Shown in pieces: positions 50,064 to 58,723 of a stretch of 64,000 nt of DNA. Made by a program: the position numbers and the translations under genes. The DNA comes from AC-51 sp963749895 (GTDB lineage Bacteria; Actinomycetota; UBA4738; HRBIN12), in NCBI GenBank assembly GCA_963749895.1, contig CAVVOG010000003.1, forward strand, positions 1,364,001-1,428,000. The letters run 5' to 3'. Every line of letters begins with the position of its first letter. Within the stretch, counting starts at the first letter, position 1. The notes beneath the pieces are model-generated. The model worked only from the letters and a program-made list of their open reading frames with translations. It ran no database searches and was not told the DNA's origin.

Positions 50064-50068
50064 GCGTC

Positions 50069-50779
50069 TTACTCCGGCGACCCGACGGTCACGAGTCCTG
50101 AGCGGGCCGCCGTGCGGATCGCCGCGAGGCGGGAGCCGACCCCGAGCTTGCCGTAGATGCGAGCCAGATGGGTCGTCACGGTCCGTTCCCGGACCCCGAG
50201 GCGATCCGCGATCTCGCGGGCCGTCAATCCCTCGGCGGCGATCACCAACACCTGTTGCTCGCGTGCGGTGAGCCGCACGTCCAGCTCGCGCCTCCGTTCG
50301 ATCCCGTCCGCGATCGCCCCGACCGCGAGCGAGGCGGGCCCGGTCAGGACCATCTCGCGATCGGCCGCCCGGAGGATCGATCCGAGGAACTCGGCCGGAT
50401 CCACGTTCTTGTCGACGAACCCGTCGGCCCCCACGAACAGCGAGTGGCTGACCGTGGCAGGGTCGGCGTTCGCCCCCATCGCGAGGACCGCGTGAGACGG
50501 GAACCGCTCGCGGACGCTCCTGATCAGCCACGACGCATCGTGAGGGCCTTCCAGACCGATCCCCACCAGCACCACCACGCGGCTCCGCCGGACCCTCGCG
50601 ATCGCGTCGAGGCCGGCATCGGCCTCACCGGCTACACCGAGAACCTCCATGTCCGTGCGCCCGTCGATCAGCAAGGCGAGGCCAGCCCTGACGACGGGCA
50701 GGGGGTCGATCAGGATCACGCCGATGCGGCGGCGTGCGGCCACCGCCACGGCGGCCTCGGAGGGAGATCTCCTTGCCAT
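50069..50779 (-). CDS. NarL/LuxR-family regulator with non-phosphorylatable receiver
   Basis: A 236-residue protein: receiver-like domain (25-145) and LuxR HTH (RLTAREQQVLVIAAEGLTAR, then RERTVTTHLARIYGKLGV). In the receiver the phospho-acceptor Asp is missing (VVVLVGIGLEG) and one of the two acidic pocket residues is replaced (LIDPLP); the lysine remains (FVDKN). It probably acts without phosphorylation. First of three tandem regulators of the same type. No histidine kinase is adjacent. A TAGGCT element lies 24 nt before its ATG. Confidence 0.85.
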   Translation of the reverse strand: MARRSPSEAAVAVAARRRIGVILIDPLPVVRAGLALLIDGRTDMEVLGVAGEADAGLDAIARVRRSRVVVLVGIGLEGPHDASWLIRSVRERFPSHAVLAMGANADPATVSHSLFVGADGFVDKNVDPAEFLGSILRAADREMVLTGPASLAVGAIADGIERRRELDVRLTAREQQVLVIAAEGLTAREIADRLGVRERTVTTHLARIYGKLGVGSRLAAIRTAARSGLVTVGSPE

Positions 50780-50895
50780 CTGCGGTTCGGTTCGCTGCGA
50801 GGGAGCCTATCGGACCCGGCCGGAACGGGTCACCGCCTCGACCTAGCCCAACCGCGGTATCGGCAGCCGCGGTGCCGGGCCTGAGCCGCGTCGGC

Positions 50896-51561
50896 CTACC
50901 GGAACTCGATCAGGCCCAGCGATGCAGCTCGTGCGACCGCCTGGACGCGGGTCCTGACCTCGAGCTTCCGGTACAGGCTCGAGACGTGCGTCTCGACCGT
51001 CCTGGGAGAGATGCCCAGCCGCCGACCCATCTGTTGCATCGTGAGGCCTTCGGACAGGAGCCCAAGGATCTCGCGCTCACGGGGGGTGAGCGTTCCGACC
51101 ACCTCGGCGCCCTCGCGCGCCTGACGCGCGAACCGACCGAGCTCGTGGACCGCGGCCAACTCGAGGTCGGGGTCGATCACGCGTTCGCCAGCCGCGATCG
51201 ATCGCACGGCCGCTCCCACGCGGCGGAGCCCGTCGGCCTTGGTCAGGTAGGCATCGGCGCCGCTCCGCATCGCCTCGAGGACCGTGGTGCCGTCGACACG
51301 ATCCGACAGCACCAGGATCGGGGCGGCGAAGCCGCCGTCCCGGAGCGTGCGCAACACCTGGAGTCCGTCGAGGTCGGGGAGCTCGAGATCCAGGACGAGG
51401 ACGTCCGCAGCCCCAGGGACCGCGGCGCGTATCGCCTCTGCCGCCGTCTCGGCCTCCGCCACGACGGTGAGATCCTCCTGTCCCTCGCACGCGAGCCGAA
51501 CGACACCGAGGATCACCGGATGACCTCCAGCGATCACGACGCGGACCGGCTCGCCCCCCAC
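50896..51561 (-). CDS. NarL/LuxR-family regulator lacking the acidic metal pair
   Basis: A 221-residue regulator. The usual DD pair after the first strand is GG (VVIAGGHPV), so Mg2+ binding needed for phosphorylation should be lost, although the acceptor Asp (LVLDLELPDLDG) and Lys (AYLTKAD) remain. The HTH is intact (TLTPREREILGLLSEGLTMQ, SPRTVETHVSSLYRKLEV). Second in the tandem set. Confidence 0.87.
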   Translation of the reverse strand: MGGEPVRVVIAGGHPVILGVVRLACEGQEDLTVVAEAETAAEAIRAAVPGAADVLVLDLELPDLDGLQVLRTLRDGGFAAPILVLSDRVDGTTVLEAMRSGADAYLTKADGLRRVGAAVRSIAAGERVIDPDLELAAVHELGRFARQAREGAEVVGTLTPREREILGLLSEGLTMQQMGRRLGISPRTVETHVSSLYRKLEVRTRVQAVARAASLGLIEFR

Positions 51562-51596
51562 GCGGGAAGGCTACCCCCACGGGACAACGCCGGCGC

Positions 51597-52253
51597 TCAG
51601 GCCGTGGCGGGGACGCCGATGCCGGATCGCCAGGCGGCCCGCACGGCTTCGACCTGGGAGTGCACACCCAGCTTCGCGAACATGCCCTTCACGTGCGCCT
51701 GCACCGTGGAGACGGAAACCTCCAGCGCCGACGCGATCTCCCCGACGCTTCGGCCCTCGCACAGCAGGAGGAGCACCTGATGCTCCCGGGCGGTCAGCGT
51801 CGCGAGCGCCTCTCGTTGGCGCGCGGCGCGTGCCACGTGGAGGTGCTCCACGACGGATGAGAGGTGCCCTTCCGGGAGCGCGAGCTGACCTTCGGCCGCC
51901 GAACGCAACAGACCGACCAGGGCCCGCGGTTCCTCATCGCGCGACACGATCCCCGATCCGCCCGCCGCCAGCACGAGGGCCGTCATGTCGGGATCGACGT
52001 GCGAACAGGTCGCGACGACGGGAACGGGCGTCGTCGCCCGGAGCTCACCGACCATCGGGAGCCCCTGCTCGTCGTGGCGGTCCAGGTCGACGATCACGAC
52101 GTCGATCGAGCCGTCCACGAGCGCCTCGCGAGCCGACCTGACGTCGTACGCGGGACCCAGCACCGTCACCGACGCATGGCGCCGAAGCGCGAGGTTGAGT
52201 TCCGTGGCGACGCCGAGTCCTTCGGCGACGACGAGCAGGGTGAGGCCTTCCAT
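51597..52253 (-). CDS. NarL/LuxR-family regulator with altered receiver
   Basis: A 218-residue regulator. The receiver keeps the phospho-acceptor region (VVIVDLDRHDEQG) but the acidic pair is reduced to one Glu (VVAEGLG) and the conserved Lys is Arg (GIVSRDEE). The HTH is normal (TLTAREHQVLLLLCEGRSVG, VSTVQAHVKGMFAKLGV). I chose ATG 52253; the frame is open upstream to an ATG at 52337 that overlaps the divergent gene's start. Third of three tandem regulators with different receiver losses. Confidence 0.83.
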   Translation of the reverse strand: MEGLTLLVVAEGLGVATELNLALRRHASVTVLGPAYDVRSAREALVDGSIDVVIVDLDRHDEQGLPMVGELRATTPVPVVATCSHVDPDMTALVLAAGGSGIVSRDEEPRALVGLLRSAAEGQLALPEGHLSSVVEHLHVARAARQREALATLTAREHQVLLLLCEGRSVGEIASALEVSVSTVQAHVKGMFAKLGVHSQVEAVRAAWRSGIGVPATA

Positions 52254-52335
52254 CTCCTGATGGGCATCGGCATCGCGGACCGACGGTCTGAACGGCTCCC
52301 CGCACGCTCCGCTCCGGAACGGGCAGACTCGTGTC

Positions 52336-54360
52336 ATGACGCGACGACCCAACCGCCTCGCCTCGCAGACGAGCCCGTACCTCCTCCAGCACGCCCACAA
52401 CCCGGTGGAGTGGTACCCCTGGAGCGACGAGGCGTTCGCACGGGCTCGCGACCTCGACCGGCCCGTCTTCCTGTCCGTCGGCTACGCGGCGTGCCACTGG
52501 TGCCACGTCATGGAGCGGGAATCGTTCGAGGACGAGGTGACCGCCGAGTTCCTCAACGAGCGATTCGTCGCTGTGAAGGTCGATCGCGAGGAGCGTCCGG
52601 ACGTCGACGGCGTCTACATGGATGCCGTCCAGGCGATGACGGGTCAGGGCGGATGGCCGATGTCGGTGTGGCTCACCCCCGACGGCCGGCCGTTCTACGC
52701 GGGTACGTACTTCCCCGACGAGCCCCGCCACGGGATGCCCTCGTTCCGGCAGGTCCTCGAGGCGCTCGCCGAGGCGTGGGCGACCCGACGGGAGGAGATC
52801 GAGGACCAGGGAGCCAGGGTGGCTGCCTCGCTCGCCCGGGCCGGCTCGCTGACGGCGTCACCCGAGCCGGTCGACCGGGAGGTCGTCGACGGCGCCTTCG
52901 GGGCGCTTCGCCGATCGTTCGACGCCCGGTGGGGAGGGTTCGGCGGCGCGCCGAAGTTCCCGCAGCCGATGGCCCTCGAGTTCGTCCTGCGGATGGCCGC
53001 GCGCGGGACGGCGGAGGCGCTCGACATCGCGACGTCGACCCTCGACCGGATGGCGGCCGGGGGGATCCGCGATCAGGTCGGGGGAGGCTTCGCCCGCTAC
53101 TCGACCGACGTCGCGTGGCACGTCCCGCACTTCGAGAAGATGCTCTACGACAACGCGCAGCTAGCCCGCGTGTACACCCAGGCGTGGCTGCTCACCCGCA
53201 GCGACCGGCACCGGGAGGTGGCGCGCTCCACGCTCGACTACCTGCTGGCCGAGATGCAGCACCCCGAGGGCGGCTTCTTCTCGTCGCAGGACGCCGACAG
53301 CGAGGGCGTCGAGGGCAGGTTCTTCACCTGGACGTGGGACGAGCTCGTCTCTTCGGTGGGGGAACGGGTCGCGGTCGCGTTCGGCGCGTCGCCCCAGGGG
53401 AACTGGGAGGGCACGAACGTGCTCTGGAGGCCGCCCCGATCCGACGCGGAGGGTGACGTGCTCTCCCCCGACGAGCTCGAGGACGCGCGCGTGACCCTGA
53501 GGGCGGTTCGATCGCAGCGCGTCCATCCGGGGATCGACGACAAGGTGCTCACCGCGTGGAACGCGCTCGCGATCCGTGCCTTCGCGGAGGCCGGACGGGC
53601 GTTCGCGGATGCCGGCTACGTCGACGCCGCCGAGCGCGGGGCGACGTTCGTCTGGGAGCACCTGCGCGATGGATCGGGGCGGCTGTTGCGATCGTGGCGC
53701 GACGGGAGGCCCGGACATCCGGGGTTCGCCGACGACCACGCCCTCCTGTCGGGCGCCTTGCTCACCCTGTACGAGACGACGGGTGACGAAACGTGGTTCG
53801 CGCGCGCCCGTACGGTCGGTGACGCACTGATCGAGCTGTTCCTCGATCCCGAGCACGGGGGCTTCTTCCAGACGGGTGCGGACGCGGAGACGCTGGTGGT
53901 CCGCCCCAAGGAGGTGCAGGACAACGCGACCCCGAGTGGGAACTCGGCGGCCGTCGAGACGCTGCTGCGACTCACCCACTTCACGGGCGACGCCGCCTAC
54001 GAGCGAGCCGCGATCTCGGCGCTCCTGCTCGTGCGCGATCTCGCCGCTCGTGTCCCGATCGGGTTCGGCCTCGCGCTGTGCGGGGCCGACCTGTACGTGG
54101 GCCCGACCCGTGAGGTCGCGGTGATCGGTGAAGGCGACGATCCGTCGACACGTGCGCTCGTGGAGGAGGTCGTGCGGGCGAGGTACCTCCCCAACGTCGT
54201 GCTCGCCACGAGCCCACCCGACCGGGCCAGCACGAGCGAGATCGCCCTCCTGACGGACCGCACGCTGGTGGACGGACGTGCCACCGCCTACGTCTGCGAG
54301 CGGTTCCTGTGCCGGTCGCCGGTGACCGACCCGGCCGCCCTCGCCGAGCTCCTCGGGTGA
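52336..54360 (+). CDS. DUF255 (YyaL/SSP411-like) thioredoxin-domain protein
   Basis: A 674-residue cytosolic protein. The N-terminal thioredoxin-like domain starts LASQTSPYLLQHAHNPVEW with the redox-like site AACHWCHVME (Cys at CHWC), followed by a large (alpha/alpha)6 domain related to N-acylglucosamine 2-epimerases. The family is widespread and highly conserved (bacterial YyaL, human SPATA20) but its reaction is not established. Start codons of this gene and the divergent regulator overlap the same bases. Confidence 0.92.
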   Translation: MTRRPNRLASQTSPYLLQHAHNPVEWYPWSDEAFARARDLDRPVFLSVGYAACHWCHVMERESFEDEVTAEFLNERFVAVKVDREERPDVDGVYMDAVQAMTGQGGWPMSVWLTPDGRPFYAGTYFPDEPRHGMPSFRQVLEALAEAWATRREEIEDQGARVAASLARAGSLTASPEPVDREVVDGAFGALRRSFDARWGGFGGAPKFPQPMALEFVLRMAARGTAEALDIATSTLDRMAAGGIRDQVGGGFARYSTDVAWHVPHFEKMLYDNAQLARVYTQAWLLTRSDRHREVARSTLDYLLAEMQHPEGGFFSSQDADSEGVEGRFFTWTWDELVSSVGERVAVAFGASPQGNWEGTNVLWRPPRSDAEGDVLSPDELEDARVTLRAVRSQRVHPGIDDKVLTAWNALAIRAFAEAGRAFADAGYVDAAERGATFVWEHLRDGSGRLLRSWRDGRPGHPGFADDHALLSGALLTLYETTGDETWFARARTVGDALIELFLDPEHGGFFQTGADAETLVVRPKEVQDNATPSGNSAAVETLLRLTHFTGDAAYERAAISALLLVRDLAARVPIGFGLALCGADLYVGPTREVAVIGEGDDPSTRALVEEVVRARYLPNVVLATSPPDRASTSEIALLTDRTLVDGRATAYVCERFLCRSPVTDPAALAELLG

Positions 54361-54361
54361 A

Positions 54362-55393
54362 TCAGCCCGTCGCCGCTCCCTCGAAGCCGGGAGCCGGGAC
54401 GAGCGTCGTGGCGACGCGCTCGGGATCCTCGCCGCGGACGGCGATCCGGTCACGATCGCCCTGGCCCAGGAACCGGCCCGCCTCCGCGAGGTAGGCGAGA
54501 TCGTCGGGTTCGAACCCCATGATCGACGCGGCCACGACGTCGGTCGCCACCGGATCGTCGCCGCAGACGATCACCCCGACATCGACCGGGTCCCCCGAGA
54601 TCGGACCGTTGCCCTGCATCGCCACGATGCCGTCGACGATCGCGAGATCCGGTCGGACGGCGCCGGCCACATCGAGGATCGCCTGCTCCACCCCTTGGTA
54701 GTGCAGGACGTTCTTCGGCCAGCCGTAGATCCGCGACGGCACGCACCCGAAGCAGTTCTTGAGCGAGAGGGTGACGCCGGCCCAGTGATGGGTCTTCATC
54801 TTGGGCATCGACACGACCACGTCCGCGCGCGTGACGGCGGTCGGGAGCCACAGCTCGCCGAGGGCCGTGTACGAGCTGGGGATCACCACCCGCTCCGTCT
54901 CGCCGAGGTTGAGGTCGACGAAGGGGGCGTCCACGTCGCGCAGGGCCTCACCGAGCCCCGACCGCTCGACGACGTACATCGTGTCGCGCCGGTGGCCGGG
55001 GCCTTCCCCGACCGTCACCGACCGGGCTCCCATCCGTCGGAACGCCAGGACCGCGGCGGCGACCATGCGCGGGTCCGTGTTGATCGAGGTCCCAGGGTCG
55101 TACTCGACGAGGTTCGGCTTCAGCAGCACGGAGGCGCCGCGGACATCGGCACCGATCGCGCGCAGCCCGTCCTCAAGGAGCCCGGACAGGTCGGGCTCGT
55201 AAGAGCTCGCGGGGAGGACGGCGACCCGGGCGTCGCCGGGAGCAGGGAACGCGCTCTCGTCCCAGGGGATCGGTTCGAGGGACCGCCGGAGCCGCAGACC
55301 GATCCCCGCCGCGCCGAGCGCGACCCCTGCCGCGGCCGCGCCCCGGAGGAACGTCCGCCTGTCCACCGAGCCGTGTTCGTGCGCTGCCTTCAT
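54362..55393 (-). CDS. Tat-exported DUF362 domain protein
   Basis: A 343-residue protein with a twin-arginine signal (DRRTFLRGAAAAGVALGAAG). The mature part is a DUF362 domain (LLKPNLVEYDPGTSINTDPR, VSMPKMKTHHWAGVTLSLKN, GDDPVATDVVAASIMGFE), a family often linked with iron-sulfur or corrinoid proteins, but the usual ferredoxin CxxC motifs are absent. Ends one base from the DUF255 stop, tail to tail. Function unknown. Confidence 0.85.
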   Translation of the reverse strand: MKAAHEHGSVDRRTFLRGAAAAGVALGAAGIGLRLRRSLEPIPWDESAFPAPGDARVAVLPASSYEPDLSGLLEDGLRAIGADVRGASVLLKPNLVEYDPGTSINTDPRMVAAAVLAFRRMGARSVTVGEGPGHRRDTMYVVERSGLGEALRDVDAPFVDLNLGETERVVIPSSYTALGELWLPTAVTRADVVVSMPKMKTHHWAGVTLSLKNCFGCVPSRIYGWPKNVLHYQGVEQAILDVAGAVRPDLAIVDGIVAMQGNGPISGDPVDVGVIVCGDDPVATDVVAASIMGFEPDDLAYLAEAGRFLGQGDRDRIAVRGEDPERVATTLVPAPGFEGAATG

Positions 55394-55792
55394 CACGACA
55401 CCACCAACCGCTCGAGCCCGTCCCCGAGGGCGATCGCCGACCACGCGAGCGCGATCGTGTCCGCCCCCGCAAGATCCCATAGTCAAGCCCACCCGAGGAA
55501 TCCTGTCTCTCACCCTTCGTGGGGAAACGATGAGCACACCCGAGAACCTCCTGTCGAAGCGACATCGTGGCCCGGTTGCCACGCAGAAGGAAGGCCGCAA
55601 GGTCATCGACCGAGATGCGGCTCCGTAAACCATCGCCTGCGTAATCGTCGAGGAGTGGCGGAGTGCACGGGCCAAGACCGCGCGGGATGCAGCCGATCTG
55701 TTCACGGACGGCATCGTGGCTCGGGCGCCTCTCGGTCCGATGGGAGCGGGCAACCTACACTGTGTGCTCCCACCGACGGAAGGAACAGCCGT
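55394..55792 (+). other. intergenic region between the DUF362 and cyclophilin genes
   Basis: About 400 nt without a convincing gene. From about 55480 the base composition drops (58 % GC in the sampled 60 bases, against about 70 % nearby). A 32-codon frame at 55530-55628 has no recognisable homology and a weak ribosome site. The only clear signal is the cyclophilin promoter: TACACT at 55756-55761, flanked by GGGAGC and GCTCCC. Confidence 0.45.
55756..55761 (+). promoter_or_regulatory. -10 element of the cyclophilin gene
   Basis: TACACT, 31 nt before the ATG, leaving room for the ribosome site GGAAGGAA. Confidence 0.4.
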
Positions 55793-56302
55793 ATGCCCAC
55801 CGCCACGTTCGTCACGAACCACGGATCGTTCACCGTTTCCCTCATGCCTGAGCACGCACCGATGACCGTCGAGAACTTCGTCGGCCTGGCGAACGGCTCC
55901 AAAGGGTGGACCGACCCGCGCGACGGCACCGAGAAGGCCGAGGCGCTTTACCCCGGAACCACCTTCCACCGCGTGATTGAAGGCTTCATGATCCAGGGAG
56001 GCGACCCGACCGGGACGGGAACCGGTGGCCCCGGCTACACGTTCGAGGACGAGTGCCCGCCGAACGGTCCGACCTTCAATCAGCCGGGGCGTCTCGCGAT
56101 GGCGAATGCCGGTCCCGGCACGAACGGGTGCCAGTTTTTCGTGACGGTCGCTGAGACCCCGTGGCTGAATGGTCGGCATACGATTTTCGGTCAGGTCATC
56201 GAGGGCTACGACGTCGTTGACGCGATCTCAAAGGTGCCCACGGGGGGGATGGACAGGCCAACGGACGACGTAGTGATCGAGCGGATCGAGATCGCCGACT
56301 AG
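55793..56302 (+). CDS. peptidyl-prolyl cis-trans isomerase (cyclophilin)
   Basis: A 169-residue cytosolic cyclophilin that catalyses proline isomerisation. FHRVIEGFMIQGGDPTGTGTG holds the catalytic Arg and the conserved Q-G-G-D, with MANAGPGTNGCQFFVT and WLNGRHTIFGQV supplying the Phe, Gln, Trp and His of the active site. Length is typical for bacterial PpiA/PpiB. Codon use differs from neighbours (ATT, TTT, GTT and GAA more frequent), placing it in a lower-GC island. Confidence 0.95.
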   Translation: MPTATFVTNHGSFTVSLMPEHAPMTVENFVGLANGSKGWTDPRDGTEKAEALYPGTTFHRVIEGFMIQGGDPTGTGTGGPGYTFEDECPPNGPTFNQPGRLAMANAGPGTNGCQFFVTVAETPWLNGRHTIFGQVIEGYDVVDAISKVPTGGMDRPTDDVVIERIEIAD

Positions 56303-56321
56303 CCCGGTTCTCATGCGCTGG

Positions 56322-56339
56322 GGCGAACACGAGTTCGCC
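56322..56339. promoter_or_regulatory. perfect inverted repeat: LexA-type SOS box or short terminator stem
   Basis: GGCGAACACGAGTTCGCC has 7-bp arms and a 4-nt centre, containing the CGAAC-N4-GTTCG core of actinobacterial LexA sites. It is 20 nt after the cyclophilin stop and 160 nt before the next gene. As RNA it could form a 7-bp stem, but no T-run follows. Confidence 0.45.
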
Positions 56340-56499
56340 GACCGTGAGGTTGACCGCTGTTGGCTGTCATGTCATCTTCGGTTGGCGTGGCGGAGACTTC
56401 GGGAGCCCTGGGAGTCATAGGGGTGCGGTGAAGGACATGGGCTTGCGATGGAACGTCGAGGAACCTCCTGGCGGCTAGCTGGCCCGAAGAACGACTCGA

Positions 56500-57624
56500 G
56501 TGACTTCGCGAGCGAGAAGACCTCACCACCTGCTCCTTGTCGTGCTCGTCACTGTCCATGTCGGCCTCTGCGCCATTGCCCTGCTCCGCAGTGACGTGAC
56601 AGACGACAGCGATATCACGCGATTCGCCCAGATCGGATCGGCGACGGGCACGCCCTGGCGTGACTTCCCGGTGGAATACGCCCCAGGCGAGACACTCGTC
56701 ATCCTCGCCCTACCCAACGACACAACTCGCCTCGCTCTGGCCGTTGCCCTCGTTGCTCTGGCATCGGACCTGATCATCGCCAGGCTGCTCGCGATCTGGC
56801 GTGGGAAGGTGGTCGCAACTGCCTACCTCATGGCAATGCTCCCGCTCCTGACCTTCATCTTCTATCGGCTGGATCTCCTGGTCGTTGCGGCCGTCGTGGC
56901 AGGAACGGTTCTGCTGATGCGGAACGGCGTGCTAGGGGGATCCCTACTCGGGGCATCCGTGCTCATGAAAGCCTGGCCGCTGATCGTGACTCCGCTCCTC
57001 GTCCGGACCAGCCGACGTGGGGCTCTGTCGGTCGGAGTGATCGTGATGACTGGCGGTCTCGCCTGGCTAGCGTGGGGCGGCCTCGATGCTCCCGTTCAGG
57101 TGGGGGGATTCCGAGGTGCCAGAGGCTGGTCGGTCGAATCGACCGTCGGGTCGCTGGTCTGGCTCGCCACCGACGAACCTGTCGCAATCGAAGCGGGGGC
57201 GCCGCGTATCGGCGTAGCCCTTCTTCAATGGCGCCTGCTCCTGCTGACCCTATTGGTCGGCGCCTGGGTCATGGTCGAGCGGTTGTCTCGAAGGTGGGAA
57301 GGGGAGGCACTGGGCGTCCCCTCGCTCGCAGCACTCGGCGCGCTGCTCGTTGCCTCCCCTCTGTTCTCCCTTCAATACGCGTCCTGGATCGCGCCCTCGG
57401 CGGCGCTGGCCTGGGCGGAGCCGCAAAGCCGGCGAGCAGCGGTGCCTGCGTTCGTCACTATCGGACTGACAGGCTTGGTGTTCGCGGTCGTACAGCGCGA
57501 CGGCGGGGGACCTATGACGCAGTTGGCCGTGCTCGCCCGTAACGCGAGTGTGGTGTGGATGACCGCCGCCGCGATGCGAGCTCTCGCACGGGCTGGCGGC
57601 CCACAGCTGGACGACGCCAAGTAG
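56500..57624 (+). CDS. GT87-like (DUF2029) polytopic membrane protein
   Basis: A 374-residue inner-membrane protein with about nine helices. The early loop WRDFPVEYAPGETLVILAL resembles the acidic loop of GT-C mannosyltransferases of the GT87/PimE type, and FYRLDLLVVAAVVAG plus SVLMKAWPLIVTPLL follow that family's pattern. It would use a polyprenyl-phosphate sugar to modify a lipid or polymer outside the membrane. Start GTG 56500 is weakly supported. Lower GC than its neighbours. Confidence 0.7.
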   Translation: MTSRARRPHHLLLVVLVTVHVGLCAIALLRSDVTDDSDITRFAQIGSATGTPWRDFPVEYAPGETLVILALPNDTTRLALAVALVALASDLIIARLLAIWRGKVVATAYLMAMLPLLTFIFYRLDLLVVAAVVAGTVLLMRNGVLGGSLLGASVLMKAWPLIVTPLLVRTSRRGALSVGVIVMTGGLAWLAWGGLDAPVQVGGFRGARGWSVESTVGSLVWLATDEPVAIEAGAPRIGVALLQWRLLLLTLLVGAWVMVERLSRRWEGEALGVPSLAALGALLVASPLFSLQYASWIAPSAALAWAEPQSRRAAVPAFVTIGLTGLVFAVVQRDGGGPMTQLAVLARNASVVWMTAAAMRALARAGGPQLDDAK

Positions 57625-57627
57625 CGC

Positions 57628-58017
57628 TCAGGCGAGCGTGTCGAGCGCGGCGTCGAGCAACCTCGTGGCCTCGTCCGCCACCGCGACGACATCGGGGTGA
57701 TCGATCATCTCGCACATGATCTGCGGGTCGATCGCGGCGACCTCGACCCGGCCCTCCTCATGGGCACGCACGACGACGTTGCACGGCAGGAGCAGACCGA
57801 TGCCCGGATCGGCCGTCAGCGCGCGATGCGCGAGCCGGGGGTTGCATGCGCCGAGGATCACGTAGGGGTCGACGTCGGCGTCGAGCTTCTCCTTCATCGT
57901 GGCCCTCACGTCGATCTGGGTGAGGACCCCGAATCCCTGCGCCTTCAAGGCATCCTTGACCCTCGGCATGACCTCGTCGACCGACCCGTCCATCAGCACC
58001 GCACGTCCGTACGACAT
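57628..58017 (-). CDS. DUF302 domain protein
   Basis: A 129-residue protein of the DUF302 family: DGSVDEVMPRVKDALKAQGF, then ILGACNPRLAHRAL around the conserved cysteine and LLLPCNVVVRAHEEG, which are the family's hallmark. These proteins are small alpha/beta, sometimes near redox or sulfur genes; no activity is known. ATG 58017 has a strong ribosome site (AGGAGGTGCGTG) and shares a base with the GNAT stop (TGATG), so the two are coupled. Confidence 0.92.
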   Translation of the reverse strand: MSYGRAVLMDGSVDEVMPRVKDALKAQGFGVLTQIDVRATMKEKLDADVDPYVILGACNPRLAHRALTADPGIGLLLPCNVVVRAHEEGRVEVAAIDPQIMCEMIDHPDVVAVADEATRLLDAALDTLA

Positions 58018-58550
58018 CACGCACCTCCTCGATCGGAGCCTACGACCGGACGGTCGAGCCGCCACACCAGATGCCCCATGCCGGCGCGGACCGTGCCGCG
58101 CCACGGGCGGAACCCGACGTTGCGGGCGACGGTCCACGAAGGGACGTTCTCCGGTCGGATCAGACTGACCAGGAACGGCGCGTCGAGGACTCGCCAGGAC
58201 TCGTCGCGACACACCCGTGCGGCTTCGGTGGCGAACCCGCGTCGCTGCCGGTCCCGACGCAGGTGCCACCCGAGTTCCACGTACGGTTCGCCGTCGACCA
58301 CCTGGACGGTCGGCCCGCAGTCGCCGATCAGTTCACCGGTCGCGGACTCGACCACCGCGAGCAACCCGAAGCCGTCGCCCTCGTACCGCTCGAGGTTGCG
58401 GTCGATCCACGCCCGGACCATCTCCCGCGAGAAGGGCCTCGGGTAGAACCGCATCGACACCGGGTCGCTGAGCACCGCGTAGAGCGCCTCGTCGTCGCCC
58501 CGAGTCAGGGGCCGCAGGGACAGGCGCGCGGTCGCGAGCTGCCACGTCAC
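58017..58550 (-). CDS. GNAT-family N-acetyltransferase (RimJ/RimL-like)
   Basis: A 177-residue acetyltransferase of the Acetyltransf_3 group: TARLSLRPLTRGDDEALYAV at the start, EPYVELGWHLRRDRQRRGFA carrying the acetyl-CoA loop (RRDRQRRGFATEA), then ENVPSWTVARNVGF. GTG 58550 chosen because the fold begins there. Substrate unknown. Operon with the DUF302 gene. Confidence 0.85.
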   Translation of the reverse strand: MTWQLATARLSLRPLTRGDDEALYAVLSDPVSMRFYPRPFSREMVRAWIDRNLERYEGDGFGLLAVVESATGELIGDCGPTVQVVDGEPYVELGWHLRRDRQRRGFATEAARVCRDESWRVLDAPFLVSLIRPENVPSWTVARNVGFRPWRGTVRAGMGHLVWRLDRPVVGSDRGGA

Positions 58551-58639
58551 CGTCGGATGCTCCCATGACCCTCGGCCAGCGGACCGGTTACCCGGCATCC
58601 GCCCGGCTGTGGCATCCTGCGCCGTCATGTCCACCGTCT

Positions 58640-58654
58640 TGTACGGAACGTCCA
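58640..58654. promoter_or_regulatory. operator-like site upstream of mclA
   Basis: TGTACGGAACGTCCA matches the palindrome at 5616-5630 at 14 of 15 positions and lies 70 nt before the mclA start. Extended by one base on each side it is an inverted repeat with one mismatch. Confidence 0.5.
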
Positions 58655-58723
58655 ACCGGGAGCCGCGGCGCCACGACGCCCCGTCGCTTGGCCTTCCTCC
58701 GCGCCTGCTGCGAGCGTGAGCGG

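Noticed and set aside
55530..55628. 32-codon open frame before the cyclophilin gene
   Set aside because: Weak ribosome site, no recognisable features; not enough to call a gene.
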